This document shows positions 9,301 through 18,127 of a stretch of 64,000 nt of DNA, one piece after another. Each line of letters starts with the position of its first letter. Within the stretch, counting starts at the first letter, position 1. This stretch comes from CBDHDN01 sp965261585 (GTDB lineage Bacteria; Pseudomonadota; Alphaproteobacteria; UBA6615). The stretch is taken from the NCBI GenBank assembly GCA_965261585.1, contig CBDHDN010000046.1, positions 68,161-132,160 of the forward strand. The letters are read 5' to 3'. Made by a program: the position numbers and the translations under genes. The notes beneath the pieces were generated by a model. It did not search any database. It was not told where the DNA came from and saw nothing but the letters and a program-made list of their open reading frames with translations.

Positions 9301-9814
9301 CGGTCAGATAGCCGGTCTGTCGGTCTCGATCCGGCGGATTGAGCAGCTCGCGCACCAACGGCGCCATCGTGCCCGCAGTGGTGCGCTCGCTGCCGCCGGC
9401 CAGGCTCTCGACGCCGAACTCGACGGCACCGTCGGCGCCGCGGGTCAGGCGCAAGCGCGCCCGGCGTACCTCTAGGCTGGTCGGGGCAATCAGGCCGCGC
9501 AGCAGGGCGCTGGCGCTGAACCGGATCGAGGCCTCGGGCACCTGGGCCAACGGTCGCCCGTCGGCGTCAAGGAAGTCCAGTCCAATCGCCCGCACGTCCA
9601 GCGAGCGTTCCTCGCCGTCCCATGTCAGCACTGTGTCCTGCAGGCGAACCAGCCCGGACTCGTTGCTCAACGCCGATTCGACATAGGGCACCAGGAACGC
9701 GAGGCTGACCGGCCCACGCGCGAGCTGCCACATCGCAAACCCGGCGAGTAATAAGGTTCCGACGACGGCGGCCGCCAGGACGTGAACAATGACTCTGGAG
9801 GTCCTGGCGATCAC
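6320..9814 (-). CDS. AsmA/YhdP-like large envelope protein
   Basis: A 1164-residue protein with one N-terminal transmembrane helix (about residues 9-30, VIVHVLAAAVVGTLLLAGFA) followed by a very long periplasmic region rich in repeated beta-strand units, the DUF3971/AsmA-like architecture of YhdP. The C-terminal block around VLARLLTLASLSAIVDTLNG, LLGEVAPAYTLNSLLG and IPLIGDVFTGGGDGVF is the conserved AsmA C-terminal region. YhdP-type proteins are inner-membrane-anchored bridges implicated in phospholipid movement to the outer membrane. The start is GTG at 9814. It is divergent from glnE with a gap of about 370 bp and convergent with tyrS. Family assignment is by architecture and motif. Confidence 0.82.
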   Translation of the reverse strand: MIARTSRVIVHVLAAAVVGTLLLAGFAMWQLARGPVSLAFLVPYVESALSNESGLVRLQDTVLTWDGEERSLDVRAIGLDFLDADGRPLAQVPEASIRFSASALLRGLIAPTSLEVRRARLRLTRGADGAVEFGVESLAGGSERTTAGTMAPLVRELLNPPDRDRQTGYLTELRIVDATIDVIDHAAGTRWSARRSNIALSRDSNGIVADLSMEVAAAGRSGILAARGAFDSTRETTDLAVTLVGFPTRILTELEPRFAAFDRFDMALDGIVTATVDRAIRVQAAAFDLRSGPGTIDLPELTAAPVRVDRFAARGRIDQNLARLIVEDGLIEVDGQRARLAATVERGDSGTVVVLNVAELMPPMLARAAPELAVFERIEIHLAGTVRMTLDESARLTGVAFDVVGGAGPVTIPQFFPEPVPVTSLVARGRVDGNFERFVIEEAVLTSRGLQGTVSVDAQRSGETLTIQVDAAANDVPIDDIDPFWPRGLEEDARLWVTHNLTDGTVHRATIRVNAISDGGEVTVTGIGGEMAFSGVSAHYLRPMEPVVGAAGSVTFDQARLDINVEPGTGRTRELTVEEGRVNILGLDGGDKRADVLLTVAGPVRDALIVLDQEPLHYMREFGLDPTLAGGQQRANLVFDLPLRPDATIEDIGVAAAASIVDFAHPAGFQALPISDGRLTLAVDKTRLSIDGQLRLSGMPVEVSQLLNFTPEGVTDTRYQIRGVLEAEDRRRLGIGLGEVVSGPIGYGLAFTSAPDGSGTGSVELDLSAAAIDVAPFDWRKPAGLATRGFVEFQVHADAPPEITRFDVQARNMVAVGSLTLREVAGATVPARLTFERLIFDESDLFGTIDWAPDGTLDVRVGGNALDLRRVIAAGLDSEDGGAKGPGLRVTISESAPLLSLRLGQLTRLHNVVARMEHDGTVWRNALVIGVLGNDGGAVDIRLTDKGTSRTLVVGADNAGAVISALGWTENLRGGRLDVDAQILDSEPGRPLVGQAIVQDFQVIQAPVLARLLTLASLSAIVDTLNGEGIAFDRLVVPFRLTNDRIEINDARMRGSELGILAGGEIDRSADTIELLGEVAPAYTLNSLLGRIPLIGDVFTGGGDGVFAATYKVDGAVNDPRVLVNPLSVLTPGFTRRLLTGFSESLPDGQPTREFQEPWERPDQ

Positions 9815-10182
9815 CGGGCTGCCTTCCCTGCGGTCGCGACACCCCCCACCGCGGACCTTGACCCGGGGCTTCCCTTACAGCACTTTGCGCGAAAATCAAG
9901 CCTACACGGCTTTTTGGCGGTATTTGGCCTTTTCACGCGACCGCGTCGGCCTGTCGCGGCCGGCCGGCGCAGGGCGCAATGCTGGCGTTCGCCAGTGCCC
10001 GGCCCGGCCTCCGGGCGGGCCTTGGCTGGCGTCTGGAAAGGCCGCTTGTGGGCCTGGACCATGGCGCCTTCCTTCCCCGTTCCTGCTCGCCAAGGCCGCC
10101 CCCATGCCGTTCCAGGGCTCCAGCTTGCCGCGGTAAAGCGAGCCAGTATCCGCCCAGTATCGTTGAATATTGGTATGAGCCC
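9815..10182. other. divergent intergenic region between the AsmA-like gene and glnE
   Basis: About 370 bp with no supported gene; open frames here are GC-rich read-through of neighbours. It must hold the two divergent promoters, but I see no convincing -35/-10 pair. A weak TTGATT...TAAGGG candidate lies on the minus strand near 9875-9902. GC-rich inverted stretches are present around 9990-10025. Confidence 0.4.
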
Positions 10183-11151
10183 ATGAATTTCTGGCCTGGC
10201 GCCGATCTGGCATTGCCGCGCCCGGCCGATGCCGCGCGTGCCGCCGCCGGCCTTGCTGAGTGGCAGGCCACGGCCTTGGCAACCGGAGACGCCGCCCTGG
10301 CTCGCTGTGCCCAGGACTGGGCGGCGGACCCGGCGCGCCGCGCCCTGCTGGAAGCGGTGTTCGGCAACAGCCCCTTCCTGTCGACCTGCCTCGTGCGCGA
10401 CATTGGGTTTGCCTGCGCGTTGCTGCGGGACGGACCTGGGGCAGCCTATGACGCGACCCTCGCCGCGGTCGAGACGATCGACACCGCGGCCGGCCTCGGC
10501 CCGTTGAAGGCGGGCCTGCGCCAGGCCAAGCAGCGCGTCGCCCTGACGGTAGCCCTGGCCGACATCACGGGGGTCTGGCCGCTCGAGGCCGTCACGCGCC
10601 GGCTCAGCCGCTTCGCCGACGCGGCCCTGCGGGCCGCCGCGGCCGGCGTCCTGCGCGAGGCGGCCCGCACCGGCGCCATCGAGCTCGCGGACACGGCTCG
10701 GCCCGAGCACGATTCCGGCTTGATCATTCTCGGGCTCGGCAAGCTCGGTGCGAACGAGCTCAACTATTCCAGCGACATCGATCTGATCGTCCTGTTCGAC
10801 GCGGACAAGGTCAGGACCGGCGCCCGCCGCGACCTGCAGCAGACCTTCGTGCGGCTCGCCCGCAACCTGGTGCAGACCATGGAGCAGCGCACCCAGGACG
10901 GCTATGTCTTCCGCATGGATCTGCGGCTGCGTCCGGACTCGAGCGCGACGCCGCTGGCCACGTCGGTCGAAGCGGCCGAGACCTACTACGAGAGCTTCGG
11001 CCAGAACTGGGAACGCGCGGCCATGATCAAGGCGCGCCCGGTCGCCGGCGACCTCGCCGCGGGGGCTGCGTTCCTGGCCGGCCTGCATCCCTTCTTGTGG
11101 CGCCGGCACCTCGACTTCGCCGCGATCGAGGATATCCACTCGATCAAGCGA

Positions 11152-13070
11152 GTTACGGTAGGAATGCGCATTGCTGCGCACCCCCCGCGCAGATCCGGAC
11201 GTGGTCGTTGAACCATCCGGCTCCTACCTCGGGTGCTTGACGGCGAACCGCTGGTCCGGCCATGGGTGGCGGATGGAGGCGCGTGGCCACAGGATTTCGG
11301 TCATGCGCTCCAGTCGCTTCCAACTAAATCGGGCTCGCTGGGACCGGCGGCGTAGCGCCCGCATCCACCGGCGTTGCAGCCTGCGGAGGAACGCACGGAT
11401 GAACCGGCCTGACCCTGGGACGGCAAAGTAGTTGAGCCAGCCATTGCAGACTCTCCCCAGCCACCTACCAACTTCCCAGATGTCGTGGTGCCAGCGCTTG
11501 CGAAGCACCTCGTCGATGCGCGCCAGGGTCCTGTTGACCCGTTTGGCAACCGGTTTGCGACCAAGCCGAAAGCGTCCTCTCAGGGTCGTCGTGCAATAGT
11601 GCGTGAGGCCCAGAAAGTCGAAAGTCTCCGGCTTGCCCACCCCGCGCTGGCGCCGGTTCAAATCCGCGAACCGGCCAAACTCCACGAGGCGGGTCTTGTC
11701 CTGGTGGAGGCTGAGACCGAACCGGGCCAGCCTCTCCCGAACGTCGCGGAGGTACCGCTCCGCATCCCGCTTGTGTTGGAACCCGACAACGATATCGTCA
11801 GCGTAACGGACGATGATCGCTTCGCCATCCGGGACGTTCGGGCGCCATTTCTTGTGGAACCACACGTCGAGCACGTAATGCAGGAACACGTTCGCCAAGA
11901 CGGGGGAGACTATTGCCCCCTGCGGCGTGCCCATACCCGTATCTGCCCATGACCCACTCTCTATGACGCCGGCGTTCAGCCATTTCCGGATCAGACGGAT
12001 GACCCGCCTGTCTCCGATGCGGTGCTCTAGGAACGTGATCAACCAATCCCGCGGGATCGTGTCGAAGTACGCCCGGAGGTCTGCATCGACTATCCAGCTG
12101 ACCTTGCGCCGTTCTATCCCGAAGGCCAGGGCATCGAGCGCATCGTGCGCCCCCCGCCCCGGTCGGAACCCGTAGCTGAAGCCAAGAAACACCACCTCGT
12201 AGATCGGTGTCAGGATCACATCCACAACCGCCTTCTGGACGACCTTGTCCTCCAGCGCCGCGATCCCGAGCGGTCGTGTCCCCCCGTCCGGCTTGGGTAC
12301 CTCTACCCGCCGAACCGGTGGCGCCCGGTACGCTCCCCCCCTGTGCAGGCGCCGGTGCAGGTCGAGCAGGCGCTCATCCAGACCCTCGCCGTACATGTCC
12401 CACGTAACGCCGTCGACACCGGCTGCTGCGTCCTTCTTCAATGCGAAGTAGGCCGCACCGAGCGCGTCCGGCGTAATGTGGTGGAAGAGCGCAGTGAGAC
12501 GTTCCTTCGGGTTTCTCTCTGCAGCTTTCCGTATCCGGGCCGCCGCCTGTGGCACGCTTACCCGACACTGGGTTCGGCGCGTGCTTTGGCAATCCGGATT
12601 CCCCTTGGTTGAGGCCCTTTCCTCCGGCGACTCCGCAGAAGCTCGCGCTCCCTTGTTCGCCGCCCTCACAGGTCGTACGGCCTCATCCGACTTCTTCAAA
12701 CCGTTCATCATAGGCTTCGGTTTTCTCCATTCCCTACGCGGCCCCTTTACGACAACCGGGGCAGTTTGAAGACCTCCCAGGGTCCCAACAGAAGGCGTGC
12801 GAACGTGCATGGGTTCTCTGACACCGCGGGGCTCGCCGACATCTCACCAAAACGACGCCTGCAATATTGCCTTCGACCGATCTGAAAGCCTCGGCACCCC
12901 GGACCATCGCTTTTACGGTGCTCAATAGCCCTGCCCATCCATGCCGCTACCGACGCTTCGCCTGCCCCCTCACGGGAGCCAACGCACGGCTCGCGGAGAA
13001 ACGTGGTTCGGTTACTCCTTCGTTCCGGGGGACTTGCACCCCCTACCTTCTGCCAGTTCGCCTGGCGCAC
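11152..13070 (-). mobile_element. complete group II intron inserted antisense in glnE
   Basis: A 1919-bp element on the minus strand. Its 5' end reads GTGCGCCAGG (from 13070), matching the GUGYG rule, and its 3' end CCTACCGTAAC ends in AY with a bulged A eight bases from the end, as expected for a domain VI branch point. Domain VI is a hairpin with TGCGCA arms and a GCAA loop (11152-11190). Domain V is at 11191-11223, beginning GAGCCGGATGG with the AGC triad. The maturase ORF ends immediately before domain V. A candidate EBS1 (CAGATC, 12879-12884) is complementary to the six 5'-exon bases GATCTG (13071-13076). Removing the element restores the glnE frame exactly. Confidence 0.95.
11224..12711 (-). 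CDS. ltrA: group II intron reverse transcriptase/maturase
   Basis: An RT of the LtrA family (about 495 residues from the MMNGLKKSDE start at 12711; the frame is open to 12810). RT motifs in order are DAAAGVDGVTW, PKPDGGTRPLGI, GFRPGRGAHDAL, GTPQGAIVSPVLAN and the catalytic YADD in IVRYADDIVVGF, followed by the thumb and maturase X region (GRWLGRVCNGWLNYF). No HNH endonuclease domain is visible at the C-terminus, so insertion probably relies on nicked or replicating DNA rather than second-strand cleavage. The protein splices and mobilises the surrounding intron. It looks intact, so the intron is possibly still active. Confidence 0.95.
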   Translation of the reverse strand: MMNGLKKSDEAVRPVRAANKGARASAESPEERASTKGNPDCQSTRRTQCRVSVPQAAARIRKAAERNPKERLTALFHHITPDALGAAYFALKKDAAAGVDGVTWDMYGEGLDERLLDLHRRLHRGGAYRAPPVRRVEVPKPDGGTRPLGIAALEDKVVQKAVVDVILTPIYEVVFLGFSYGFRPGRGAHDALDALAFGIERRKVSWIVDADLRAYFDTIPRDWLITFLEHRIGDRRVIRLIRKWLNAGVIESGSWADTGMGTPQGAIVSPVLANVFLHYVLDVWFHKKWRPNVPDGEAIIVRYADDIVVGFQHKRDAERYLRDVRERLARFGLSLHQDKTRLVEFGRFADLNRRQRGVGKPETFDFLGLTHYCTTTLRGRFRLGRKPVAKRVNRTLARIDEVLRKRWHHDIWEVGRWLGRVCNGWLNYFAVPGSGRFIRAFLRRLQRRWMRALRRRSQRARFSWKRLERMTEILWPRASIRHPWPDQRFAVKHPR

Positions 13071-15124
13071 CAGATCCACGCGGCCAAGGGCGGCGGCACG
13101 GTCGCCGTCGCCGGCCACAACATCAAACTGGGCCGCGGCGGCATTCGCGAGGTCGAGTTCTTCGTCCAGACCCAGCAGCTTATCTGGGGCGGCCGCGACC
13201 CACGGATGCGCACAGCCGGCACCGTGGACACGCTGCGAAGCTTGGCAGCATCGGGCCGTGTCGCCCGCCCGGTCGCCGATCGCATGATCACGGCCTATCG
13301 CTATCTGCGCCGGGTCGAACACCGGCTGCAGATGATTGACGACCAGCAGACACAGACGCTGCCGCGCGACGCCGCGGGGCTCGCCGCGCTCGCCGCGTTC
13401 CTCGGCTCCGACACAGCGCCGGCGTTCGCGGCGGAGCTGCGCGACCACCTGCTGGCGGTCGAGCGGCACTATGATGAGCTGTTCGAGGAGACGGCGCCGC
13501 TCGGCAGCGGCGGCAGCCTCGTCTTCACCGGTGCCGATCGCCACCCCGACACGCTCGAGACCTTGGCGGCGATGGGCTTTCCCGAGCCCGAGACGGCCGC
13601 CGATCTGGCCAGTGGCTGGCACCGCGGGCGCTATCGCGCGATGCGCAGCACCCGTGCACGCGAGCTGTTGACGGAGCTGATGCCGGCGTTGCTCGGCGCG
13701 CTCGCCAAGACGGCGCGGCCCGATCAGGCGCTGGTCAATTTCGACAAGTTCCTGCGCGGCCTGCCGGCCGGCGTGCAGCTGTTCTCGCTGTTCCACGCGA
13801 ACCCGTCGATGTTGGACCTGGTCGCCGAGATCATGGGCGGGGCGCCACGCCTTGCGGCCTGGCTGAGCCGCAATCCGCTGCTGCTGGACGGTGTGCTTGG
13901 CGCCGATTTCTTCGACAGCGTGCGCAACCTTGATGCCATGATCGCGTCGCTGGCGGATCGGCTGGCGCTGGCACGCGACATGCAGGACGTACTCGAGCTG
14001 TCGCGGCGCTGGGCCAATGACGCGAAGTTCCGCGTCGGCGTGCAGATGTTGCGCCATCTCGTCACGACCGACCAGGCGGAACTGGCCTTCTCGGACATTG
14101 CCGATGCGGTCATCCGTACCCTGCTGCGCCGGGTCCACGGCGAGTTTGCGGAGAAACACGGCTACTACCCGGGCGACGGCCTCGCGGTCGTCGCCCTCGG
14201 CAAGCTCGGTGGGCGCGAGCTGACGGCGACGTCCGACCTCGATCTGATTTTCATCTATGACGCGGCCGCCGGCGCCACCGACACCAAGTCCGACGGCCGC
14301 CAGCCATTGCCGACGGCGCTCTACTATCAACGGCTCGGGCAGCGGCTGATTTCGGCACTGACCTCGCTGACCGGGGAGGGGCGGCTTTATGAGGTCGACA
14401 TGCGGCTGCGCCCGTCCGGCAATGCCGGGCCGTTGGCCGTCAGCCTCGACGGCTTTGCCCGCTATCACACGGAGTCGGCCTGGACCTGGGAGCACATGGC
14501 GCTGACGCGCGCCCGCATCATCGTTGGCCCGAGGGCGCTGGCACGCCGCGTCGAGGCCGCGATCCGCACCGCCCTGTGTGCCCCACGGGACGACGACGGC
14601 CTGCTGCGCGAGGTGGCCGCGATGCGGGCCCGGATCGACGATCAGCACCGCACCGACAACCCGTGGCGCGTGAGGTATTTTCGTGGCGGCCTGGTCGACT
14701 GCGAGTTCATCGCTCAGTTCCTGCAGCTGCGCCATGCCCACGCCCATCCGGAGGTGCTGAGCCGCAACACCATCGCCGCGTTCGAGAACCTGAGCGCCGC
14801 CGGCTGCCTCGATCCGGCCATCGCCAGCGCGCTGGTCGACGCGACGCGCCTGTGGCGGCGCCTGCAGGCGCTGATGCGCCTGTCGCTGGAAAGCGACACG
14901 CCACCCGAGGAATTCCCCGAGGCCCTGTGTCGGCCCCTGGCCGAGGTTGGTGGCGCCGCCGACTTCGACGCCATGCGGGCCCTGGTCGAGGCGATGGCCG
15001 CGCGGACCCATCGCTATTTTGAGCGGTTTGTTGAACTGCCGGCCGCAGCTCTGCCGCCACCGGCCGAGCGATCGTGAACGGCCCCCGCCAGCGACGCCTG
15101 TGCCTGAATCAACCGCCAGGGCGG

Positions 15125-16285
15125 TCAAGCGCTGATTATGTGCGGTAAAAAGCGGGCGAGGTCGCGCGTAACCAAAGTCGTGTCCTCGCGGATGCCGATG
15201 CCGCAAGCCTCCCCGCCGACAACCCAACTGCCGACGATCGTGTTGTTGCCCACGAACCGCGGCATCGCATGATAGGCCTGCAGGATAAAGCCCTCTCGGC
15301 CATAGGGCCCGGTGTTGTCGACCGTCGTCCTGCCGCCCAGCACGACGCGAATGTTCGAGCCTTCGCGCGAGAACAACGGCTTGCGCACGAAGTTGTCACC
15401 GAGTTCCGCGGCACCTGCATCACCTTCAAAGAAAGCCGGCAGCAGATTGGGATGCCCCGGAAACATTTCCCATAGGTAAGGCAACAGTCCCTTGTTGGAG
15501 AGAATGGCCTTCCACGCCGGCTCGATGAAGCGAGTATCGCAATCGGGAACTAGCCTGCCATACTCCTCCTCGAGCATCCATTCCCACGGATACAGTTTGA
15601 ACAAGTTGAGAATCGGTTCGTCATCAAGGTCATTGAACAACTTGTCCTTGTTGACACCGATGTCCTCGACATAGACGAGCCTCGTCTTAAGTCCCGCTTG
15701 ATGGGCGCAATCCTGAATGTATTCGACCGTTCCCAGATCCTCGATCGTATCCCTGACACAAGCGCAATGCAGCGGGCCCTCGAGCTTCAAGCCTTCGAAG
15801 GTCTCCACCAATTGCTCATGGATGAAGTTGAACTGATCACTACCCTGCGGAATTACACCTTGTTCTATGGCCTGTTCCAGCCACACCCATTGAAAGATAG
15901 CCGCCTCATAGAGTGCTGTCGGCGTATCGGCATTGTACTCATAAAACTTGGCCGGCCCCGACCCGTCGTAGGCGAAGTCCATGCGGCCATAGAGATGGGA
16001 ATGGCGCTCGAACCATGACCGGCGAATCATTTCCCACGCGAATTCGGGAACCTTGAGCCTTGTGAGCATCGCCTCGCTGCGCACCGCCCGGTCGACGAAC
16101 TCGCGGCACATCTGGTCGAGCTCGGCAGTGACCGCTTCGAGGTCCTGCTCGATCTGGCGCAGGGAAAAGCGATAGTAGGCGCTTTCATCCCAATAGGGAT
16201 CACCATCCTCGGTATGAAACAGGAACCCCAACTCGTCGGCGGTCGCGCGCCAGTTCGACCGCTCGCGACAAGATATGCGTTCCAT
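15125..16285 (-). CDS. glutathionylspermidine synthase-like ATP-grasp enzyme (YgiC/YjfC type)
   Basis: A 386-residue ATP-grasp amide ligase related to the synthetase half of glutathionylspermidine synthase. The MERISCRERSNW start, GRMDFAYDGSGPAKFYEYNADTPTALYEA (listed as landmarks GRMDFAYDG and EYNADTPT), LFKLYPWEWM, FVRKPLFSREGSNI and the C-terminal GSWVVGGEACGIGIRED are family signatures covering the nucleotide and peptide sites. No amidase half is present, as in E. coli YgiC and YjfC. It is the last gene of a minus-strand set with a YgiB/YjfM-like lipoprotein, DUF350, DUF2491 and a K+ channel. The substrate is unknown; ligation of a peptide or polyamine is inferred from the fold. Confidence 0.88.
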   Translation of the reverse strand: MERISCRERSNWRATADELGFLFHTEDGDPYWDESAYYRFSLRQIEQDLEAVTAELDQMCREFVDRAVRSEAMLTRLKVPEFAWEMIRRSWFERHSHLYGRMDFAYDGSGPAKFYEYNADTPTALYEAAIFQWVWLEQAIEQGVIPQGSDQFNFIHEQLVETFEGLKLEGPLHCACVRDTIEDLGTVEYIQDCAHQAGLKTRLVYVEDIGVNKDKLFNDLDDEPILNLFKLYPWEWMLEEEYGRLVPDCDTRFIEPAWKAILSNKGLLPYLWEMFPGHPNLLPAFFEGDAGAAELGDNFVRKPLFSREGSNIRVVLGGRTTVDNTGPYGREGFILQAYHAMPRFVGNNTIVGSWVVGGEACGIGIREDTTLVTRDLARFLPHIISA

Positions 16286-16301
16286 GGGCTACCCGGTTGG
16301 G

Positions 16302-16829
16302 TTAACCGGCAGAGCTGCGTGCCGCCCGCGCGCCGAAACCGCCGCGCGACACGGTCCGGGTCCGGACCCGCGGCTGTTCGGCGGTCGATTTCGATACCGT
16401 CGTTTGCCCATCGGTCCTGACCGATGCGATCTGCCGATTGCTGGCGGTACGGAAGGCGTTGGGATCGTCGGCCGAGCGATAGAGCGGCTGCGTGTACACC
16501 CTCGAGCCAAGCCGGGGCGCAAACATATAGCCCAGCATGAACGGTACGAAAAAAGACGATCCGCTGCGCGACCGGTACCGCTCGCATTGATTGAAACCAA
16601 AGTCACTGTAGCAGTCCTCTGGCCGGGCATAGCGCGGCGCCACATTCGGATGGTCGGCCTGCGCCTGCGCAAACTGCTGCGCACAGGTCTCCGCATCGAC
16701 CACACCCGCCTCGGCGCACTGCTCCACCGAGCGATAGACGGTGGCTTCTTCCTTGTTTTGGCCGCATGCCGTCAGCGTCAACGCACCAGCGCCCATGAGG
16801 GCCAGTTTCACGCACCGGGAACGCTTCAT
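16302..16829 (-). CDS. DUF1190 (YgiB/YjfM family) lipoprotein
   Basis: A 175-residue protein with a lipoprotein signal peptide (MKRSRCVKLALMGAGALTLTAC; lipobox LTLTAC, lipidated Cys22). The mature part carries paired cysteines (EQCAEAG, AETCAQQF, PEDCYSDFGFNQC), a hydrophobic FVPFMLGYMFAP patch and a low-complexity Ser/Thr/Arg tail, all typical of DUF1190. In E. coli the yjfM and ygiB members sit beside yjfC and ygiC, exactly as here (16 bp upstream of the ATP-grasp gene). Its function is unknown; close pairing suggests it is a partner or substrate of the ligase at the envelope. Confidence 0.85.
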   Translation of the reverse strand: MKRSRCVKLALMGAGALTLTACGQNKEEATVYRSVEQCAEAGVVDAETCAQQFAQAQADHPNVAPRYARPEDCYSDFGFNQCERYRSRSGSSFFVPFMLGYMFAPRLGSRVYTQPLYRSADDPNAFRTASNRQIASVRTDGQTTVSKSTAEQPRVRTRTVSRGGFGARAARSSAG

Positions 16830-16911
16830 CTCTGAACTCCCCTTTGGCTATCGGCCCCGGCCGGACCTTCGTTCGCCGCGTTCATCTCGTTCTCCTCGCA
16901 GGTCGCCGTAC

Positions 16912-17325
16912 TCACGTTGTCATGCTTGCGGCGTTGATGATCCCCGCCGCAAGGGACGCGGCAGCCAACCAAATGCCCGCCGCCAGCTCACCCGATTCGA
17001 TGCGCTGGGAGACCTTCGGCATGAACAAACGGACGACAACATAGGCAATAAGCTGCACCACCAGGGCGACGATGCCCCACAGGATCATATCTATCAGATC
17101 CGAGGAGTTGTCCATTGCGCTGGCGAGCGGCAGGGCAAATCCGATCAGGCTGCCCGAAAAGGCGATCGCGGCAGCCGGCACGTTTTGCTTGATGAGGGCG
17201 AGCTCATCGTGTCGCGTGATACGCGTGTAGATCAAGACGAACAGCACGGTCAGTACCGCGGCCGTCCCGAAAAAGGCCAGAAATGCCGGCAGACCTGCCA
17301 GATAGTCTGCAATCTGTGCGGCCAT
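16912..17325 (-). CDS. DUF350 integral membrane protein (YjfL family)
   Basis: A 137-residue membrane protein with about four helices (around residues 12-32, 48-68, 80-100 and 112-132). The conserved DUF350 segments IAFSGSLIGFALPLASA and MILWGIVALVVQLIAYVVVRL are clear. It is the YjfL equivalent of the yjfIJKLMC set. It lies between DUF1190 and DUF2491 on the same strand. No enzymatic motif is visible; a role in membrane integrity with the PspA-like protein is inferred from context only. Confidence 0.82.
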   Translation of the reverse strand: MAAQIADYLAGLPAFLAFFGTAAVLTVLFVLIYTRITRHDELALIKQNVPAAAIAFSGSLIGFALPLASAMDNSSDLIDMILWGIVALVVQLIAYVVVRLFMPKVSQRIESGELAAGIWLAAASLAAGIINAASMTT

Positions 17326-17426
17326 GACTATCGATCCCCCGTTCGATTGTTGTGCTTCGCATTGTCCCGGCGCCGGATAAGGGGCGTGGCCCCCACGCCT
17401 GCCTCGCCCGGCGGCCGACAGAACTA

Positions 17427-18116
17427 CTAAATAGCCTTGAGGCCTGTCATCTCCAAATCGACCCCGATCATCAGCTCAACGGTCGTCTCGCCGTCATGCG
17501 TCTCGACCGCGACAAGAAGATACTCGTTCTTCTTGCCAGCTTCGAGATTCCGCCCAAACAGCATGACTTTCTGATGGATGGAACGTGCCTGTTCAGCCTC
17601 CGGGTCGTCATAAATCTTCTCGGTAAACTCGACCGGATCGACATGGTCGTCGGTGTCATCGAACCAAATACGACCATAAACGGTTTCGTCGTCGAGCCGA
17701 TAGCTAGGCGCCCCTATCTTGCCGTTGTCGCCCGTCCACTGCGCCCATTCTTTCGGTGTCGAGGGATAGTAGCTCTCATATGGTACATAGAGGGTGATCT
17801 CCTCGACATGTTCGTCTTCGACGCCGCGCGCGGTCAGCACCTGGATCATCGTGTCATCCGCGGCATAGTAGCGATGGGCGTAGGTATCATCGCCCAGATC
17901 GACGAAGCCCTGGGCCACGATCAGCTTTGTCTCCTCCGGCAGGTCAACGTGCAGCTCGTCCGCATGCATCCGCAGCGGCAGCGTATCGATGTCCACTGCG
18001 GCGCCAAGCCGCAGGCCGAGCGGTGTCGCCAGCACATCGTCGTCCTGGTCGGTGAAGCGCTCCTTGATGCTCCGCACCCGGCTGCGGAACAACGACTTCA
18101 TCGCGCTGCTGACCAT
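17427..18116 (-). CDS. DUF2491 protein (YjfK family)
   Basis: A 229-residue soluble acidic protein matching DUF2491/YjfK: the LGLRLGAAVDIDTLPLR start region, QGFVDLGDDTYAHRYYAADD and the VTLYVPYESYYPSTPKEWAQW-like block (ITLYVPYESYYPSTP) are characteristic. No signal peptide or membrane helix is present. It starts 11 bp after the K+ channel gene ends and is probably co-transcribed with it and with DUF350, DUF1190 and the ATP-grasp gene. Biochemical role unknown. Confidence 0.82.
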   Translation of the reverse strand: MVSSAMKSLFRSRVRSIKERFTDQDDDVLATPLGLRLGAAVDIDTLPLRMHADELHVDLPEETKLIVAQGFVDLGDDTYAHRYYAADDTMIQVLTARGVEDEHVEEITLYVPYESYYPSTPKEWAQWTGDNGKIGAPSYRLDDETVYGRIWFDDTDDHVDPVEFTEKIYDDPEAEQARSIHQKVMLFGRNLEAGKKNEYLLVAVETHDGETTVELMIGVDLEMTGLKAI

Positions 18117-18127
18117 GTCGATCCTCG

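Larger units (their letters stand above)
10183..15077 (+). pseudogene. glnE: glutamine synthetase adenylyltransferase GlnE, split by an antisense group II intron
   Basis: GlnE adenylylates and de-adenylylates glutamine synthetase according to nitrogen status. The 5' exon (10183-11151) carries the N-terminal adenylyl-removing nucleotidyltransferase motif LGKLGANELNYSSDIDL. The 3' exon (13071-15077) carries GHNIKLGRGGIREVEFF and the second motif LGKLGGRELTATSDLDL of the adenylylating domain. Joining the exons at 11151/13071 gives an uninterrupted HSIKR-QIHAAKGG junction and a normal 991-residue protein. The intron lies on the opposite strand, so it cannot be spliced from glnE mRNA. As sequenced, the first 323 residues end after 19 intron-encoded residues at a stop at 11211, and the 3' part has no obvious start. 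ATG at 10183 is preferred because residues upstream look non-coding. Confidence 0.92.

Noticed and set aside
12747..15227. 826-residue antisense frame over the 3' part of glnE and the intron
   Set aside because: It spans an exon-intron junction and has no homology; the GlnE motifs on the plus strand are unambiguous.
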